Assembly (NCBI GenBank): GCA_019188255.1
Contig: JAETXT010000010.1
Coordinates: forward strand, 1,984,001-2,048,000
Direction of reading: 5' to 3'
Length of the DNA: 64,000 nt
Source of the DNA: Verticillium longisporum
Taxonomy: Eukaryota; Ascomycota; Sordariomycetes; Glomerellales; Plectosphaerellaceae
Below are positions 1 through 10,861 of this stretch, piece after piece. A model generated the notes under the pieces. It searched no databases, was not told where the DNA came from, and saw nothing but the letters and a program-made list of their open reading frames with translations. The stretch's first letter is position 1; the number at the start of each line of letters is the position of its first letter. Made by a program: the position numbers and the translations under genes.

Positions 1-257
1 CCCTCACCGCCGCCAACAGCATGAACTATGTTGCGGCCTGTCTCGCCGACACCAGCTCCTGGGCCGGCAAGAACCACGTTCTCTACAACATTGGCAACGC
101 CGTCTGCACCGTCGGCCACGACGAGGTCTGCAAGCTCGACCTCGCCGTCAGCAACCAGCCCTCGTGCCCTCACACCCTTGGCGCCGTTGACGCCCTCAAG
201 GGCAACGAGGTCAAGAACATTGCCTACGGCACTGGCAAGGTCTCTGTCGCTCTGTGA
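1..257 (+). CDS. C-terminal end of an unknown protein (5' end outside window)
   Basis: An open frame enters from the left edge (codons in phase from base 3) and ends at the stop 255-257, giving at least 84 residues. Codon use is GC-rich at third positions, like the other genes here. The piece has four cysteines (in AACLA, AVCTV, EVCKL and SCPH contexts) and no visible membrane segment, so it could be the end of a small secreted or Cys-containing protein. I do not recognise a family. The in-frame ATG at 21 is unlikely to be the real start because the frame is open before it. Confidence 0.6.
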   Translation, partial: LTAANSMNYVAACLADTSSWAGKNHVLYNIGNAVCTVGHDEVCKLDLAVSNQPSCPHTLGAVDALKGNEVKNIAYGTGKVSVAL

Positions 258-1282
258 GCACGGGGCCTCTGCATAGCATGCATGACATGAATTTTTATGA
301 CATAGATATCAGGATAAACATACAGGATATAGGATATGGGATACAGGATACTTGGCACAGGACAGGCGTTTTTTTGATGACAATACACTCTTTACCTGAA
401 AGCTCGGTCCCCGCTTGATGGCGCTTCATGTTGGTGATACATCTTGTAGTGTTTCCATTGATTCTAGAGTTACGAGCCGATAAAGCAACGTTGGCGTCGG
501 CCATCATGATGATGCGATCAAGATCGCTGATTTGTGATGGAGATTAACAGTCCATGGGAACGCAGTGTATCCCGCTACTTTGATGGGTCAAAGCGAGCTG
601 AATGAACCATTATACACATATGGCCTGCTTGTCGTCGAAGCCCCGCCTTGGAGGTAGCCAATCGATCCATTTTGGCAAATTAGGCATTTGAACAATAAAG
701 TATTACAGTTAGTGCCATCACTGTAATGGTGATTGAATGGGAGGCCCGGCAACTCCATGACCTTTGAATGAGGCTTCGGAATTCGGTTGTTCGGAGTACA
801 GACCTCTGACGGTCAGACGGCAGGGAACAGTCTTGGCACCTTCCACGCCACATGTCAGCATTTGGCCGGACCTTTCAAGTTGCAGAAATGTCACCTTCCA
901 CCGCCGACAGCGTCCTCGTAGTAGCCAAGGCGTAGCAGGTGTTGTACATCTTGCCACTCGCAGAACTTGCTTCCTTTCACTTTACCCACCTGATACGTGG
1001 AATAGGATGCCAATGAGGCCAGCAGGAAAAGGGGAGAGCTTGCGCGCGGACCAAGATCACCATTGTAGAGGTGGGCGAGAGAGCAAGAGCCATGCCACCT
1101 GTCCCCTAGCAGTGTCAGTCAAGACTCACTGACGGACCGTTGTTTACCGTAGAACAGGCCTCAAAGTGCGATGTCCTCGCGCATCAACGCGCATGCACGC
1201 AACCGAAGGCCTGCACAACCAGCCTAAGAACAGACGCTTGATGCTATTATAACATACGCTACAGTCATTACAATATCTATCG
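258..1282. other. intergenic, no gene seen
   Basis: Spacer between the partial gene and the chitosanase 3' end (the chitosanase runs on the minus strand). Short open frames exist on both strands but lack coding character and recognisable domains. A run of ATAGGATAT/ACAGGATA-like repeats lies at about 305-350. Confidence 0.6.
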
Positions 1283-2223
1283 TCACAGAATCAGAGCTCC
1301 AGCCACGGTGGCTACCGCTCCGTAGACAAGCCAACTGCCGACGCTCGTGCGACATGGGGCAGCGCTGCCGATGCGCTCGACGAGCTTATTGCCGCGCTCG
1401 GTAATGCTCTCCTGGAAGACTGTGGCGTTGTTGGCAGCCCAGTCGGCGCCGTCGTTGCCTGGGACTGCGTCGCTGCCGGTGAACGCGATGAAGAGGACGT
1501 CGTTGTCGTCGTGGCCGTTGTCGCCGTTCATGCTGTTGCCAAAGCACAGCGTCGCCAAGGAGATGGAGGCCTCACCGACCATGGCCTCGTCGCCGTCGTC
1601 ACCGTTCGTGTCGCCCCAGATGCCGTAGTACTGCGTTCGTCAGCGATAGCCGCTCGATACATCCATTGTCCGCGACTGGTTGTGGCGAAATAAGAGAGAA
1701 GAGGGGGGAAACATACGAGCTGGTCATTGCAGACAACGGCCATGATGCTCAGCGGCTCAATGCCATGGGCGCTGGGGTCAAAGGTCGGCCACCCCTTCTT
1801 GTTCTCCTCGCTTTCGTTGCCAAAGACGACGTAGGGGTGGACGTTGGCGTCGAGGTCGGTCTGGTTGGCGCCATAACTTTGAAGATCCTCCTGGAAACTC
1901 GTCTGCGACTGCGTATCGCCGGACGACCCACAGCGACCGTCGTCAGCAGGCCCACCCTGGATTCCGTCACAGTCGATGTCCAAATTGACAAGCTCGCCGT
2001 TGCGGCCCTGAAGGTACACGATGTTGTACTTTTCTAGGTAGTCGCCGCAGTAATCAAAGTCGCCGCTGTCGCCGTCCGAGCTGTGGAACCCGGTGGCGAG
2101 GGCATTTTTGCATTGTTTCTGGTCGCGAATGTGATTGTAAAAAGATCTGAGGTTATTGGGGATGTCGCGGGCGATGGCTGTGGACAAAGCCGCTGTAGCG
2201 ATGAGAGTTTTGGCGAGGATCAT
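1283..2223 (-). CDS. GH75 endo-chitosanase with C-terminal hydrophobic tail
   Basis: Two exons, 2223-1717 and 1630-1283, with a GT-AG intron at 1631-1716 (86 nt); the joined protein is 284 aa. A signal peptide (about residues 1-19) is followed by the whole GH75 domain: conserved YCGDYL, YLQG, LDIDCDG, DDGRC, HPYVVFG and TFDP stretches, then WGDTNGD and VGEAS. The Asp of WGD (D176) and the Glu of GEAS (E189) are 13 residues apart, the spacing I recall for the catalytic pair of Fusarium chitosanase. The family hydrolyses chitosan, a product of deacetylated chitin, outside the cell. Unlike a plain secreted GH75, the protein ends in about 16 hydrophobic residues after a Cys/Arg-containing linker. 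This may be a GPI-anchor signal or a membrane anchor that holds the enzyme at the cell surface. Confidence 0.9.
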
Positions 2224-4366
2224 TTGACCACGAGAGATTTTTAGGTGGAATGAAAGACGGGGCTACTTGGCAGATGAAAGGTGCAATGGTCAGAAAAACG
2301 AACGGATGAAAGGAACGACAGAGTAGGACAAGATGACCGCTTGCTCAGGAACAGCATGCGAACATCAGTGTGACGAGGCCAATGACAACGTTCGAGAATC
2401 GAGAGCACAGCAACAGACGGAAGGGCACTGATTTAAGTACGAAGGACAGAGGCCTCGGTTGGTACCGAGTACGCACAGCTAATACCGATCGGGCGCTTTG
2501 AGTAGGGGTAAGCTGTGGCAGTCCGCCTCCTCGTCCAGGGGCTCGGGACTCTTGAGTGGTCGGTTATTGTCCGTGATTCGCGCTGTGACAGCAAATACGG
2601 GTGGGCGCGGCCAGGCCCGGCGCTAGGGTTTAGGGGAGAAGCAATGGCAATCTCGAAGCGTATCTTGGCCGGATGATCACTGATGACGCCCCAGTCAGAC
2701 AGGGGTTCTGTCATGGATGCTGGCACCACCACGTTCAGTCAGCTTCTTGATGGGTAAGGAAGTATTGAAAATGGACCGAAGTGAATGTGGAGCTCTTCCA
2801 TCGATGGTTCACCATAAATCGACACTTGATCTGTCTATTTTGCTGTGAGTGACTTGAGGAACTCTGGACTCACTCCAGTCATATTTTCTACTCCAATGTC
2901 GGGTCATGCTTTTTTCCCTGGTCTCGGGAAGACCCTTCCGTAACTGCGGGACTGTCGTTAATGGGGGACTCAGGGACCTTACCTACCTGGAAGGGTACTG
3001 TAGGTGTGATGGTGTAATTGAAGAGCAGGTCTTGAAAATCCCAGCTTTGGTGCGGAAATCCTTCACCTAAAATCTTCCATGCCAACAAATAGCCCTCAGG
3101 TCACAATTCCAAAAACTTAGTTTTTTCTAAAGCACCACGCTGCTAGCCTAAGGCAGTGCACGCTGGAAGCGATCGACGAAATCTTGAGATTGCCGAAACT
3201 CTCTTCTTCATCCTCATTTCCTGCACTAAGCATGAATGAGCCCATTGGCTTTGACATTCGACGCAACACTGCTGTGCAACAATGCTCTATTCTCTAAAAG
3301 CACAACCTCAATTCGACAACGCGGCGATCCCTTGACCATACGCCCGATAGTCTAAACAATTATGTGGTTCGCTCTTGAGCTTTTGTCACAGACGTGCCGG
3401 CCATGACTCGATGCATCCTGATATGGGTGTTCTTGACCATGTCAAGTATTCCTACCAATATCAGATGCATTTGACGCGTGGCCCGTGACTGGGTACTGCG
3501 GATCTGCGGCAATCGTATCACAACTCAGGTAGGCAGGTGAAAACATGTGCCCGTTGTGGAAGTGTACACTGCTCGTGCCTGAGCAAATTTGTTCGATACT
3601 GTGGGCGAACGGAACAAGCTGGTCTGAAATTGCAAGGTAACACTCGCCAGGCGATAGGTCTCTAGCCCTGGCTGGGCATTGTGCTCATCAGTGAAGCTTG
3701 AATGACCCAACGCTTGCTCAACCAGCATCTATGCAGCGTGATACCTGTGGACGCAGCTCCTAAATCTTGCGATTTAGCCACGATGGTAGTACTTCCCTTG
3801 TGAAAGGGATGTGGACTGCCGCTGTGCGGCAAAGTCCGGGACGCTGTTCCATCGCGTGAGTAATTCTCATCAAAGCGAGTGCCAGAGCATGATGCGAATG
3901 GGATGTGGCTTCCTGCTCAACAGGCAATCCCATAAGGGGGCGTGGAAACGACCATTTTGCTGCCTCCGTGAACGACACACATAGACTTGCACTAACGGGT
4001 ACTTGAAACAGGCTCGATCACAAAGTCGCCATCTAGGGGCGATGAGAGAGCTTGCAAGTACCGGCAAGTTTTGGATAGGTACCCAGGTTCTTGAACATAA
4101 TGGTCATCCGTAGTTTGCCTGCGTCTCCACAGTGACCTGCTTGGACGACGGCTAACTTGATACTCCAATACACTGTTCGAAAAAAGCTGGGCGAGCATGC
4201 ATAGTTTTCATCATCTAGGTCGATACTATTGTGTACGTCATGTTTCTAGTAATGCAACTATTCAACGTTTGACTATGAATCAAGTTATACAAAGAGTTGC
4301 CAAACATCATCGCTCAATGTTGGAACATCCTGGTAGCAACAGTCCGCTCCGCTACCACGTGGCCTT
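2224..4366. other. intergenic, no gene seen
   Basis: About 2.1 kb. It holds the promoter of the minus-strand chitosanase near 2224-2450. The remaining short open frames on both strands show no domain, and their composition does not look coding. Confidence 0.55.
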
Positions 4367-4801
4367 TTAATCATAACGACCATCCTGCCGATTGTTTCCT
4401 GGCCTGTTGTGGTGCTTCCAAGGCTTGTCGCCCCTCCATGGCTTGTCGCCTCGCCACGGCTTGTTGCCGTCCCAGGGTTTCCCCGGCTTGTGCGGCTTCT
4501 CGGGCTTTCCGGGCTTGCCTGGCTGATCCGAAGGACGAGGGCTGGTGGGATCAACGACTGAGGGCTGCGGGTAGACAGGCTCCTCGATCGCACTGGAGTG
4601 CTCTGGGATAGGGGGTATGGGCCCGCCAGTGGGCCCAGCAGTAGGACCAGCAATCTCTGAGCTTGTGACGGTAAGAGTTGCAAAAGTGGTAGTCGTCTCG
4701 CAATCAGGGGGGCTGTGGCCCTTGGGTGGTGTCCAAAAGCTAGCTTGAACGGTGGACGCGGCGAGGATAGAAAGGAGGAGTGCGGATCTGTAGTTGCCCA
4801 T
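4367..4801 (-). CDS. small secreted proline-rich protein with RGD-containing repeats
   Basis: Single-exon frame of 144 aa from the ATG at 4801. I chose this start, rather than the upstream in-frame ATG at 4906, because it begins directly with a signal peptide (hydrophobic LLLSILAASTVQA ending near residue 18). The mature protein has a short Thr-rich part with one Cys, a Pro/Gly-rich middle, then GKPxKP repeats and a basic tail with two copies of a KPWRGD hexapeptide followed by a KPWK variant. It looks like an extracellular, intrinsically disordered, basic protein. No enzyme domain is visible and I know no family name. A TATATAA sequence lies at about 4976-4984, upstream of the start. Confidence 0.6.
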   Translation of the reverse strand: MGNYRSALLLSILAASTVQASFWTPPKGHSPPDCETTTTFATLTVTSSEIAGPTAGPTGGPIPPIPEHSSAIEEPVYPQPSVVDPTSPRPSDQPGKPGKPEKPHKPGKPWDGNKPWRGDKPWRGDKPWKHHNRPGNNRQDGRYD

Positions 4802-6597
4802 TGTATAGATAACAATGACTGTCCCTTTGCGCGGGCTGCTTGAGTCGGCTTGTAAGACGTTGGTGAGAGAAATAGGAATGAATTTGAAGTAATGGGGCAG
4901 AAGCAAAAGTTGCTTAGGTTTTGATTTTAAGGCGCTGTCGGTGAATACGCTCTCAATCGAGAAGCGAAGCCATCATTATATAGAGTCTCGATCTTGAGAA
5001 CCTCCTCAGTTGATTCCTTAGCCTGAAAATTTGCAGCTAGTCAACAAGTAACTTGAAAGGGACATGTGTGAGGAAATGAATCGACGATTGGCCATCTCCA
5101 TCCATCCTGCCAGGTTCGGCCGATCACCCCCCCGATGCCCTGAGCCATAATTGCATCCGATGCTGTGATCTCAGAATAGCATATAATAATTAGACATGAG
5201 AGGATACTCAGATCACACCCAAAACAGGTAATATACACGATTTCTTGCATCAGCTTTAATAGATAGCTTCAGGGGTCCGACGCCACACCCGCTGAGAAGG
5301 TTGGGCCTGGACCCGACAGGATGATGACGCTTGTAGGTAGAGGTGATTATGTGGCGTTGATGAGGATGAATCCTCATGTTTGGTGACGCTCATCATTACT
5401 TCAAGTACTGCGTAGGATCAATCCTCCCGTTGAGGGAGGCAATGTTCTTTTTTAAGGTTGTGTAGGATTCCGAGTGGGGGGCTTCCCAGAGCCTGTTGCG
5501 ATGATCCTCGATGACCACTTGGGAACTTTTGTGCGTGTGCAGCTTCGACAGTGCTGAGGCCCGTCCCACTTGCAAATGGTTCCCCAGCAATCAACGATCT
5601 GCCCCCAACTGGCTTCGGCCATCGCCTGTGACTATCATATATCATGCACCTGAGATCTACAGTGCTGTAAGCTCACATTTAAATTGTGTCTTGTTTATCT
5701 ATCGTTCCAGGATGCTCATCTCCTTGCTCGTTGTGCCATTTTCCTGAACTCAAGCATGGTGCTGATGATGCGACTCTCGAGATTCCAACCCCATTGACTT
5801 GGAGTGCAAGCAGCGGCAGCACCCCCTCCCTCAGGTGAACCATGAACCATCGTGCATGTTCCAGTGGCAACTGGTATTCAGATATGAAATCGATTTAGCG
5901 ATGTGATGCAATGATTCGCTGCGATGATCCGATTCTTAGGTGTTCCAGTTGAGGCATCGTGTCGGCTTCCATTGGTGAAAGATGCGCAACATGACGCGAG
6001 AGGTGGGGGCGGCATCGGCCGCCTTGGCGCCCGAAACTCCATTAATAGAACTGCCTGATTCGGTAATCTTGTCCACTGGCATTGGCCATGTGGCAAAGGT
6101 GTGGTGGGTGAGCTCACGAAAAGTGTCTGCTGCAGACATTGTTGGCGACTCGGTCGATCCTTAAATTGAGATAAAGAAGAATGCTTGTCATTCACGGTCC
6201 GAAAGACTAGGAGCGATGTATCCATCGTTGGGCTGTACTTTCGGGGACGTTGATTTCTGTCGAAAACAGATGGCATCCTCGCATCGAGGTGCAGCCTCAA
6301 TACCTGCTGTAGGATGCATGAAGACAGCATTCAGGTTTTGCCTGTAGGATCTTCGGCAGCCTATTTGCAACATCTTCACTCCTGGGCTTGTTAGTGGATT
6401 GTGGCCACAGGCCCAGACGATGGTGTGGCCGATGCAGCGGCGTATCCCTGTGCTCCCAAGGCAGGTTTTATCAAGACGGCACACTCCTCGGTGACAGACC
6501 ATTGGCTTTATTGTTTAATCAGAGCAGTAGCAGAGGCAAAAAGGCTTCCCAAAATGACCGGAAATTCCATGTCCATCTTTTAATCCTTTTGGTTTGC
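4802..6597. other. intergenic with weak coding-like remnants on the minus strand
   Basis: No intact gene. On the minus strand, 5396-5590 translates to a protein-like tail (…NRLWEAPHSESYTTLKK and SLNGRIDPTQYLK, then stop), and fragments at 5936-6139 and 6188-6502 also look more like protein than noise, but they lie in different frames with stops between. They may be the decayed remains of one gene; I cannot name the family. Confidence 0.3.
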
Positions 6598-7292
6598 CTA
6601 GCTGCAACACACGGTCGTCTCATCGATGCCAGTCGCTTCTTCTCCAGCCCTGCCGCCGCCACCAACCTGCACTCTGATAACCAGCCAGTCACAAAGAAAC
6701 TTGCCTAAGCCTGCTCCGATGATGATGGAGATAATGATATATCCATTGAAGTACATGGCGAGGAGCATGACAATGTATGCAACACCAAACGTCACAGCGT
6801 GAACGACAGCTCTCACGACCTGCTGTAATGGGGACGCTCTGAATGTGAGCATGCGCGGTGGCATAATGGCGACTGAGTCTGGTGGAGCGCAGCAGCCGGC
6901 GCTCTCTCTTGGACTTTTGTGATCGGTTGACAAATACGCAGCGCGACGCTGTACCTGATGGATGATCATCCCGTCATATTCTTTGCCTAGTCGCCGAAGG
7001 CATTCAAGAACCACGACGAGGAGGGCGACGCCGACACAGGATGCGGCCATCATTCCATTATTCTCGATCTGCCAGGATTCGGCAAGGAAACCTGTGGCAA
7101 AGACTGTCAGAGAACGGAGTTGGCAGCCGTAGGATGCGAAGGTCGTTCACTTACAAGCGTCAACAGTGTCCCAGTTCCACAGCATCTGGAACTCTCCTGT
7201 CAGTACGCAAGTGTTCGAATGTGGGAGAAGTAACAGGTAGAAGGCAATACCGAGACCTTACAGGCCGAGCCTTCCGCAGTGCCGTGATTCAT
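6598..7292 (-). CDS. Ctr-family copper transporter
   Basis: Three exons: 7292-7251, 7185-7155 and 7091-6598, with introns of 65 and 63 nt, giving 188 aa. The hallmarks of Ctr channels are present. MLWNWDTVDACF, the usual lead-in to TM1, spans the first two introns. TM1 is at about residues 40-57, TM2 has the MxxxM copper motif (M133 and M137 in VMLLAMYF), and TM3 has the GxxxG helix-packing motif (G150 and G154). The N-terminus is only 14 residues before MLWNW and lacks the Met/His clusters of high-affinity Ctr1 proteins, so it may be a low-affinity or vacuolar type. The C-terminus ends in Cys-Cys-Ser, a possible copper-handing site. It is divergent from the reductase at 8344, which could supply Cu(I). 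Confidence 0.88.
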
Positions 7293-8343
7293 GATGGACG
7301 GTGTTTATGGCATTAATCTTGTGGCCTAGAAAATTCGACAGCTGCGATCGAGACTTGAGTGCTAGGACCGCTGTCGAATACAAAAGATGAGGCTAGAGGT
7401 CGCTGAGAGAATGGTGAGATGCCGCAAAAATGGTTACCTTCCCTTGGAAGACCTGGTGAACGGCCTGGCCTATATCAAGCCACTCGCCTTCCGTCGGCAG
7501 ATTTCCCACATGCCGACCCGGCATCATGACAGTGGCGTTACCAAGCATACAAACCTTCTGAATACTAGTTATGCGGAGCCCAGAACAAGCTTGACGTGCA
7601 GGAAATGGAACCCTGAATGGTAGACGAAGGAAAAGTTATCGCTGAATACCAAGCCGTGGGGCCGTCGCGCGCCAATCGAAACTTGCTCAATAGAGCTCAT
7701 TTTAGACCCGCGGCCAGGGATGACGGAAGATCGGCGCTCAACAACGTGGATATTTTTCAATGACAGTTCACGACATTGGCTCGTTTGGCGATGGCACATG
7801 GCGCACATGCCATGTTCCGGATGTCGGGCCTGCCGAATGCTTGGGATTCGGGTTCCAAACGCGCCAGTGACCCGTCGAGCGGTACTTCGAAGATGAAAGG
7901 TTGGGCCGTTTCCCTTGTCAGTATGGCAAGTAGGGGCTCGGAAACTTGCTCTTGACTTGAGTCATGCTACATCTTAGGCGAGCCATGTATTGCCTCGATC
8001 TCGGCGATCCACCAACTTGCTCACCAAGTCCATCCCCGGCGAAACCGCCCATAGGTGAGGGGACACAGTCTGCAGCATTAAAGGTTCTTCGGGTTTGAAT
8101 AGCGTACTTGAACCAGCCATGTAGGCCTGGGCCTCTGGTGAGCATGTTCGGCAGTCTCTTCGCCCATATATGCAGCCGAACTTTGTCCTATGTCGGCTGG
8201 AACGACGTTTACATTAACCATTGACGCCATCTCTTGTTCCTCTTGAGATAGCAGAGTCTCCCGACTGCACCATTTGTACCTTCTTTTGCTTTCGGACACA
8301 ACAACTCGACAACGAAAGGCCATCATCAAAGACAAGGAAATTG
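7293..8343. other. divergent promoter region between copper transporter and metalloreductase
   Basis: About 1.05 kb separates the two start codons. No further gene is seen. Any copper- or iron-responsive sites would lie here; I could not identify one with confidence. Confidence 0.5.
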
Positions 8344-10363
8344 ATGAAGTCCTCATCGCAGCTGGTGGCTCGCCAAGGCTACCAGTCTCAGAACATCAGC
8401 GAAGGATCTCTGGTCAACTATTGGGGCTATGCCGTTCGGGTTTTGCCCTGCACCAACGATCCTGGAACATGCGAGTACTTTGAAGTTGTCTACGGCTCTC
8501 ACGCCGTCGGCATGACGTACACCGGGGTGCTTTGGGCCACGTTGGGCGGCATTCTTCTTATTCTCGCCGTCGGTCGCCATTTCTGCGCGTTACCCAAAGC
8601 CGCCGAAACCATGCCAGGCGTTGCCGCCGACGACGAAAAGAACAAAACACCTCCGTCTTCCGTCATCCGGTTGGCCAGGGCAATTTCTGCGATGCGGCGC
8701 CGGCATCTTCTTCCTGATTCAATCAGGTTCATATTTGGCAGGACCACTCGCCTGCAGGTGCTCATCCTTGTTGTACTGACTGGCTACCTGGCGCTCTTCA
8801 GCTTCATGGGGATTCACTACCAGACATGGAGAACGCCAGTCAAGGCTCACCCGGGGCTGTTCCAGACGCGATCCAGCGTTGGTGCATGGTCTGATCGAGT
8901 CGGCACTCTCGCGTACGCTTTGACGCCATTTTCGATTCTACTATCAAGTCGCGAGTCGATACTCTCGATCCTCACTGGAATTCCTTACCAGAACTTCAAC
9001 TTTCTTCACAGGTGGCTCGGATATATCATTTTCGCACAGTCTCTAGCGCACACCATCGGCTGGACCGTGATTGAGGCGGTCCTGTACCAACCCCAGCCTG
9101 CTGTCGCTAATAAATGGATCAAGCAGCTATATATGATCTGGGGTTGCGTCGCCATGATCCTGATTTTCATCTTGGTTGTTCTGAGCACTCCGTGGGGTAT
9201 CCGCCTCACAGGGTACGAGTTCTTCCGAAAGTCGCACTACGTGCTTGCCATGGTGTATATAGGTGCCTGCTGGGGTCATTGGCAGCCTTTGAAGGTCTTC
9301 AGTATGTTTTGCGGCTGCACCGGCCTTCTTTCGAGCATGATCGCTGACAATATTACCTACAGTGGTTCCCGGCCTCGCCATCTGGCTGTTCGATCGCTTT
9401 GCCCGTCTCGCTCGGTCTGCCCTCGTCCACTACCAGTACCTACCCAACGGAACTATGGGCTTCCAAGCTGCCCAAGCTGTGCTCTCCGTCTTCCCTGACC
9501 CAGAGAATGGCGACATTGTACGCCTTGATTTCAGGCACTCGCAAAGTCCCTGGCAGCCGGGTCAGCACTTCTACCTCTGTTTCTCCGAGTCCTCCATCTG
9601 GCAGTCCCACCCCTTTACGCCCCTCAGCCTCGCTATGGACCAAAATGGCACCGTCGAACACGCTTACGTATTCCGCGCCAAAAAGGGTGAGACCAAGAAG
9701 ATCGCAAGTCTCGCTGGCCGGAAACTTGCCGTGCAGGATGGATCTGCCAAAACGACGCCTGTGATCCTTTCTGGCGTGTACGGCGAGTCCCTCGTCGAGA
9801 ACCTAACGCCCGAAGTCAACGTCCTCTGCGTTGCTGGCGGGACGGGCATCTCCTATGTGCTTCCCGTTCTGTTGCACCTCGCCCAACAGCCAGGCACTCC
9901 TGACAGAAAGATTGAGCTTGTCTGGGCGGTCCGCCGCCGCCAAGACGTGCAGTGGGTGCAGCCTGAATTAGAAGTCCTTCTCGCGGCGCCCAAGTCGCAT
10001 GGTATCCAGATCCATGTCCGCGTGACGAGGCAAGGAGAGGCAGATCTGGGGTCTGAAGGCCTCAGCTCAGAAGCAGAGAAGCAGGCGGCTGACGCGACCT
10101 CATCTTCATCTTCGTCTTCCTCGCGAAACAGCGCTTCGCTCGATCTGCAAATGACTGGAACTCACCCTGATTTGGATGTCATTGTGCCAGCCTTTGTGGA
10201 GGGAACAATTCGCGGGCGGACGGTTGTCTTTGCCAGCGGGCCTGGTTCCATGATCTCTCAGTTGCGAACTGTGGTGGCGTCCTGCAACTCAGGAAGCAAG
10301 GTCTGGAGGGGAGATGCGAGGTTTGACGTTGCTCTTGAGTGCGATGATAGACTGGAGTGGTAG
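8344..10363 (+). CDS. ferric/cupric reductase, FRE type (plasma membrane)
   Basis: Two exons, 8344-9301 and 9363-10363, with a 61-nt intron (GTATGT…CTACAG, branch-like GCTGAC); 652 aa. I used the ATG at 8344; an in-frame ATG at 8221 adds 41 residues that do not look conserved. A TM helix lies near residue 65, then the ferric-reductase core carries two bis-histidine pairs, H222/H236 and H298/H312, each with 13 residues between, the usual spacing for binding two haems. The cytosolic half has the FAD motif HPFTPLS (about 402), the NADPH-binding GGTGIS (about 478) and the C-terminal ASGPGSM. A Ser-rich low-complexity insert (about 580) interrupts the NADPH domain. The enzyme passes electrons from NADPH to Fe(III) or Cu(II) outside the cell. 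Its neighbour suggests a copper role. Confidence 0.92.
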
Positions 10364-10861
10364 GCAGTTTGCTTAAAGAAGAATCAACATTTCGCGTTGA
10401 ACACAAGAAAGACACTGGGACAGAACCTTCTGCTCTTTCAGCAAATGCCAGCAGGGCCCCTGTTGTCCAACGTTGCCGTGGCGCATGATCTAGTATATCT
10501 TGGGCTGCCTGCATCGCCGTCCAGGCTCAAAGGATACCGCAGCTGAACAGCTCTCCCAGGGGTCTGAATGCTTAGCCTGACGCTCCTCACCCTTGATTCG
10601 CCGTCATGGCAAATGGCTTGAAGATGGCTAGGCATCACCCTGCACCTCCATGCAGCCACCAGAGGCTCGGCCATCACAGTATGCCTCACGTAGGCTGTCA
10701 GGGGGGAACAGGCATCCGTACTACCAGAGCGCAATCATCTCTGTCGGCAATGTCTGCTTATTTCAGGCCAGTGGGGATGTGTGCCCCTCATTGACAATAC
10801 GTACTTATTCCGACAAGGCGCCAATGGTGTTTTGAAATCGCCTTGCTGAACGACTCGTCTT
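10364..10861. other. intergenic, no gene seen
   Basis: Spacer of 498 bases with the 3' end of the reductase and the promoter of the next plus-strand gene. Nothing else is recognised. Confidence 0.5.
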
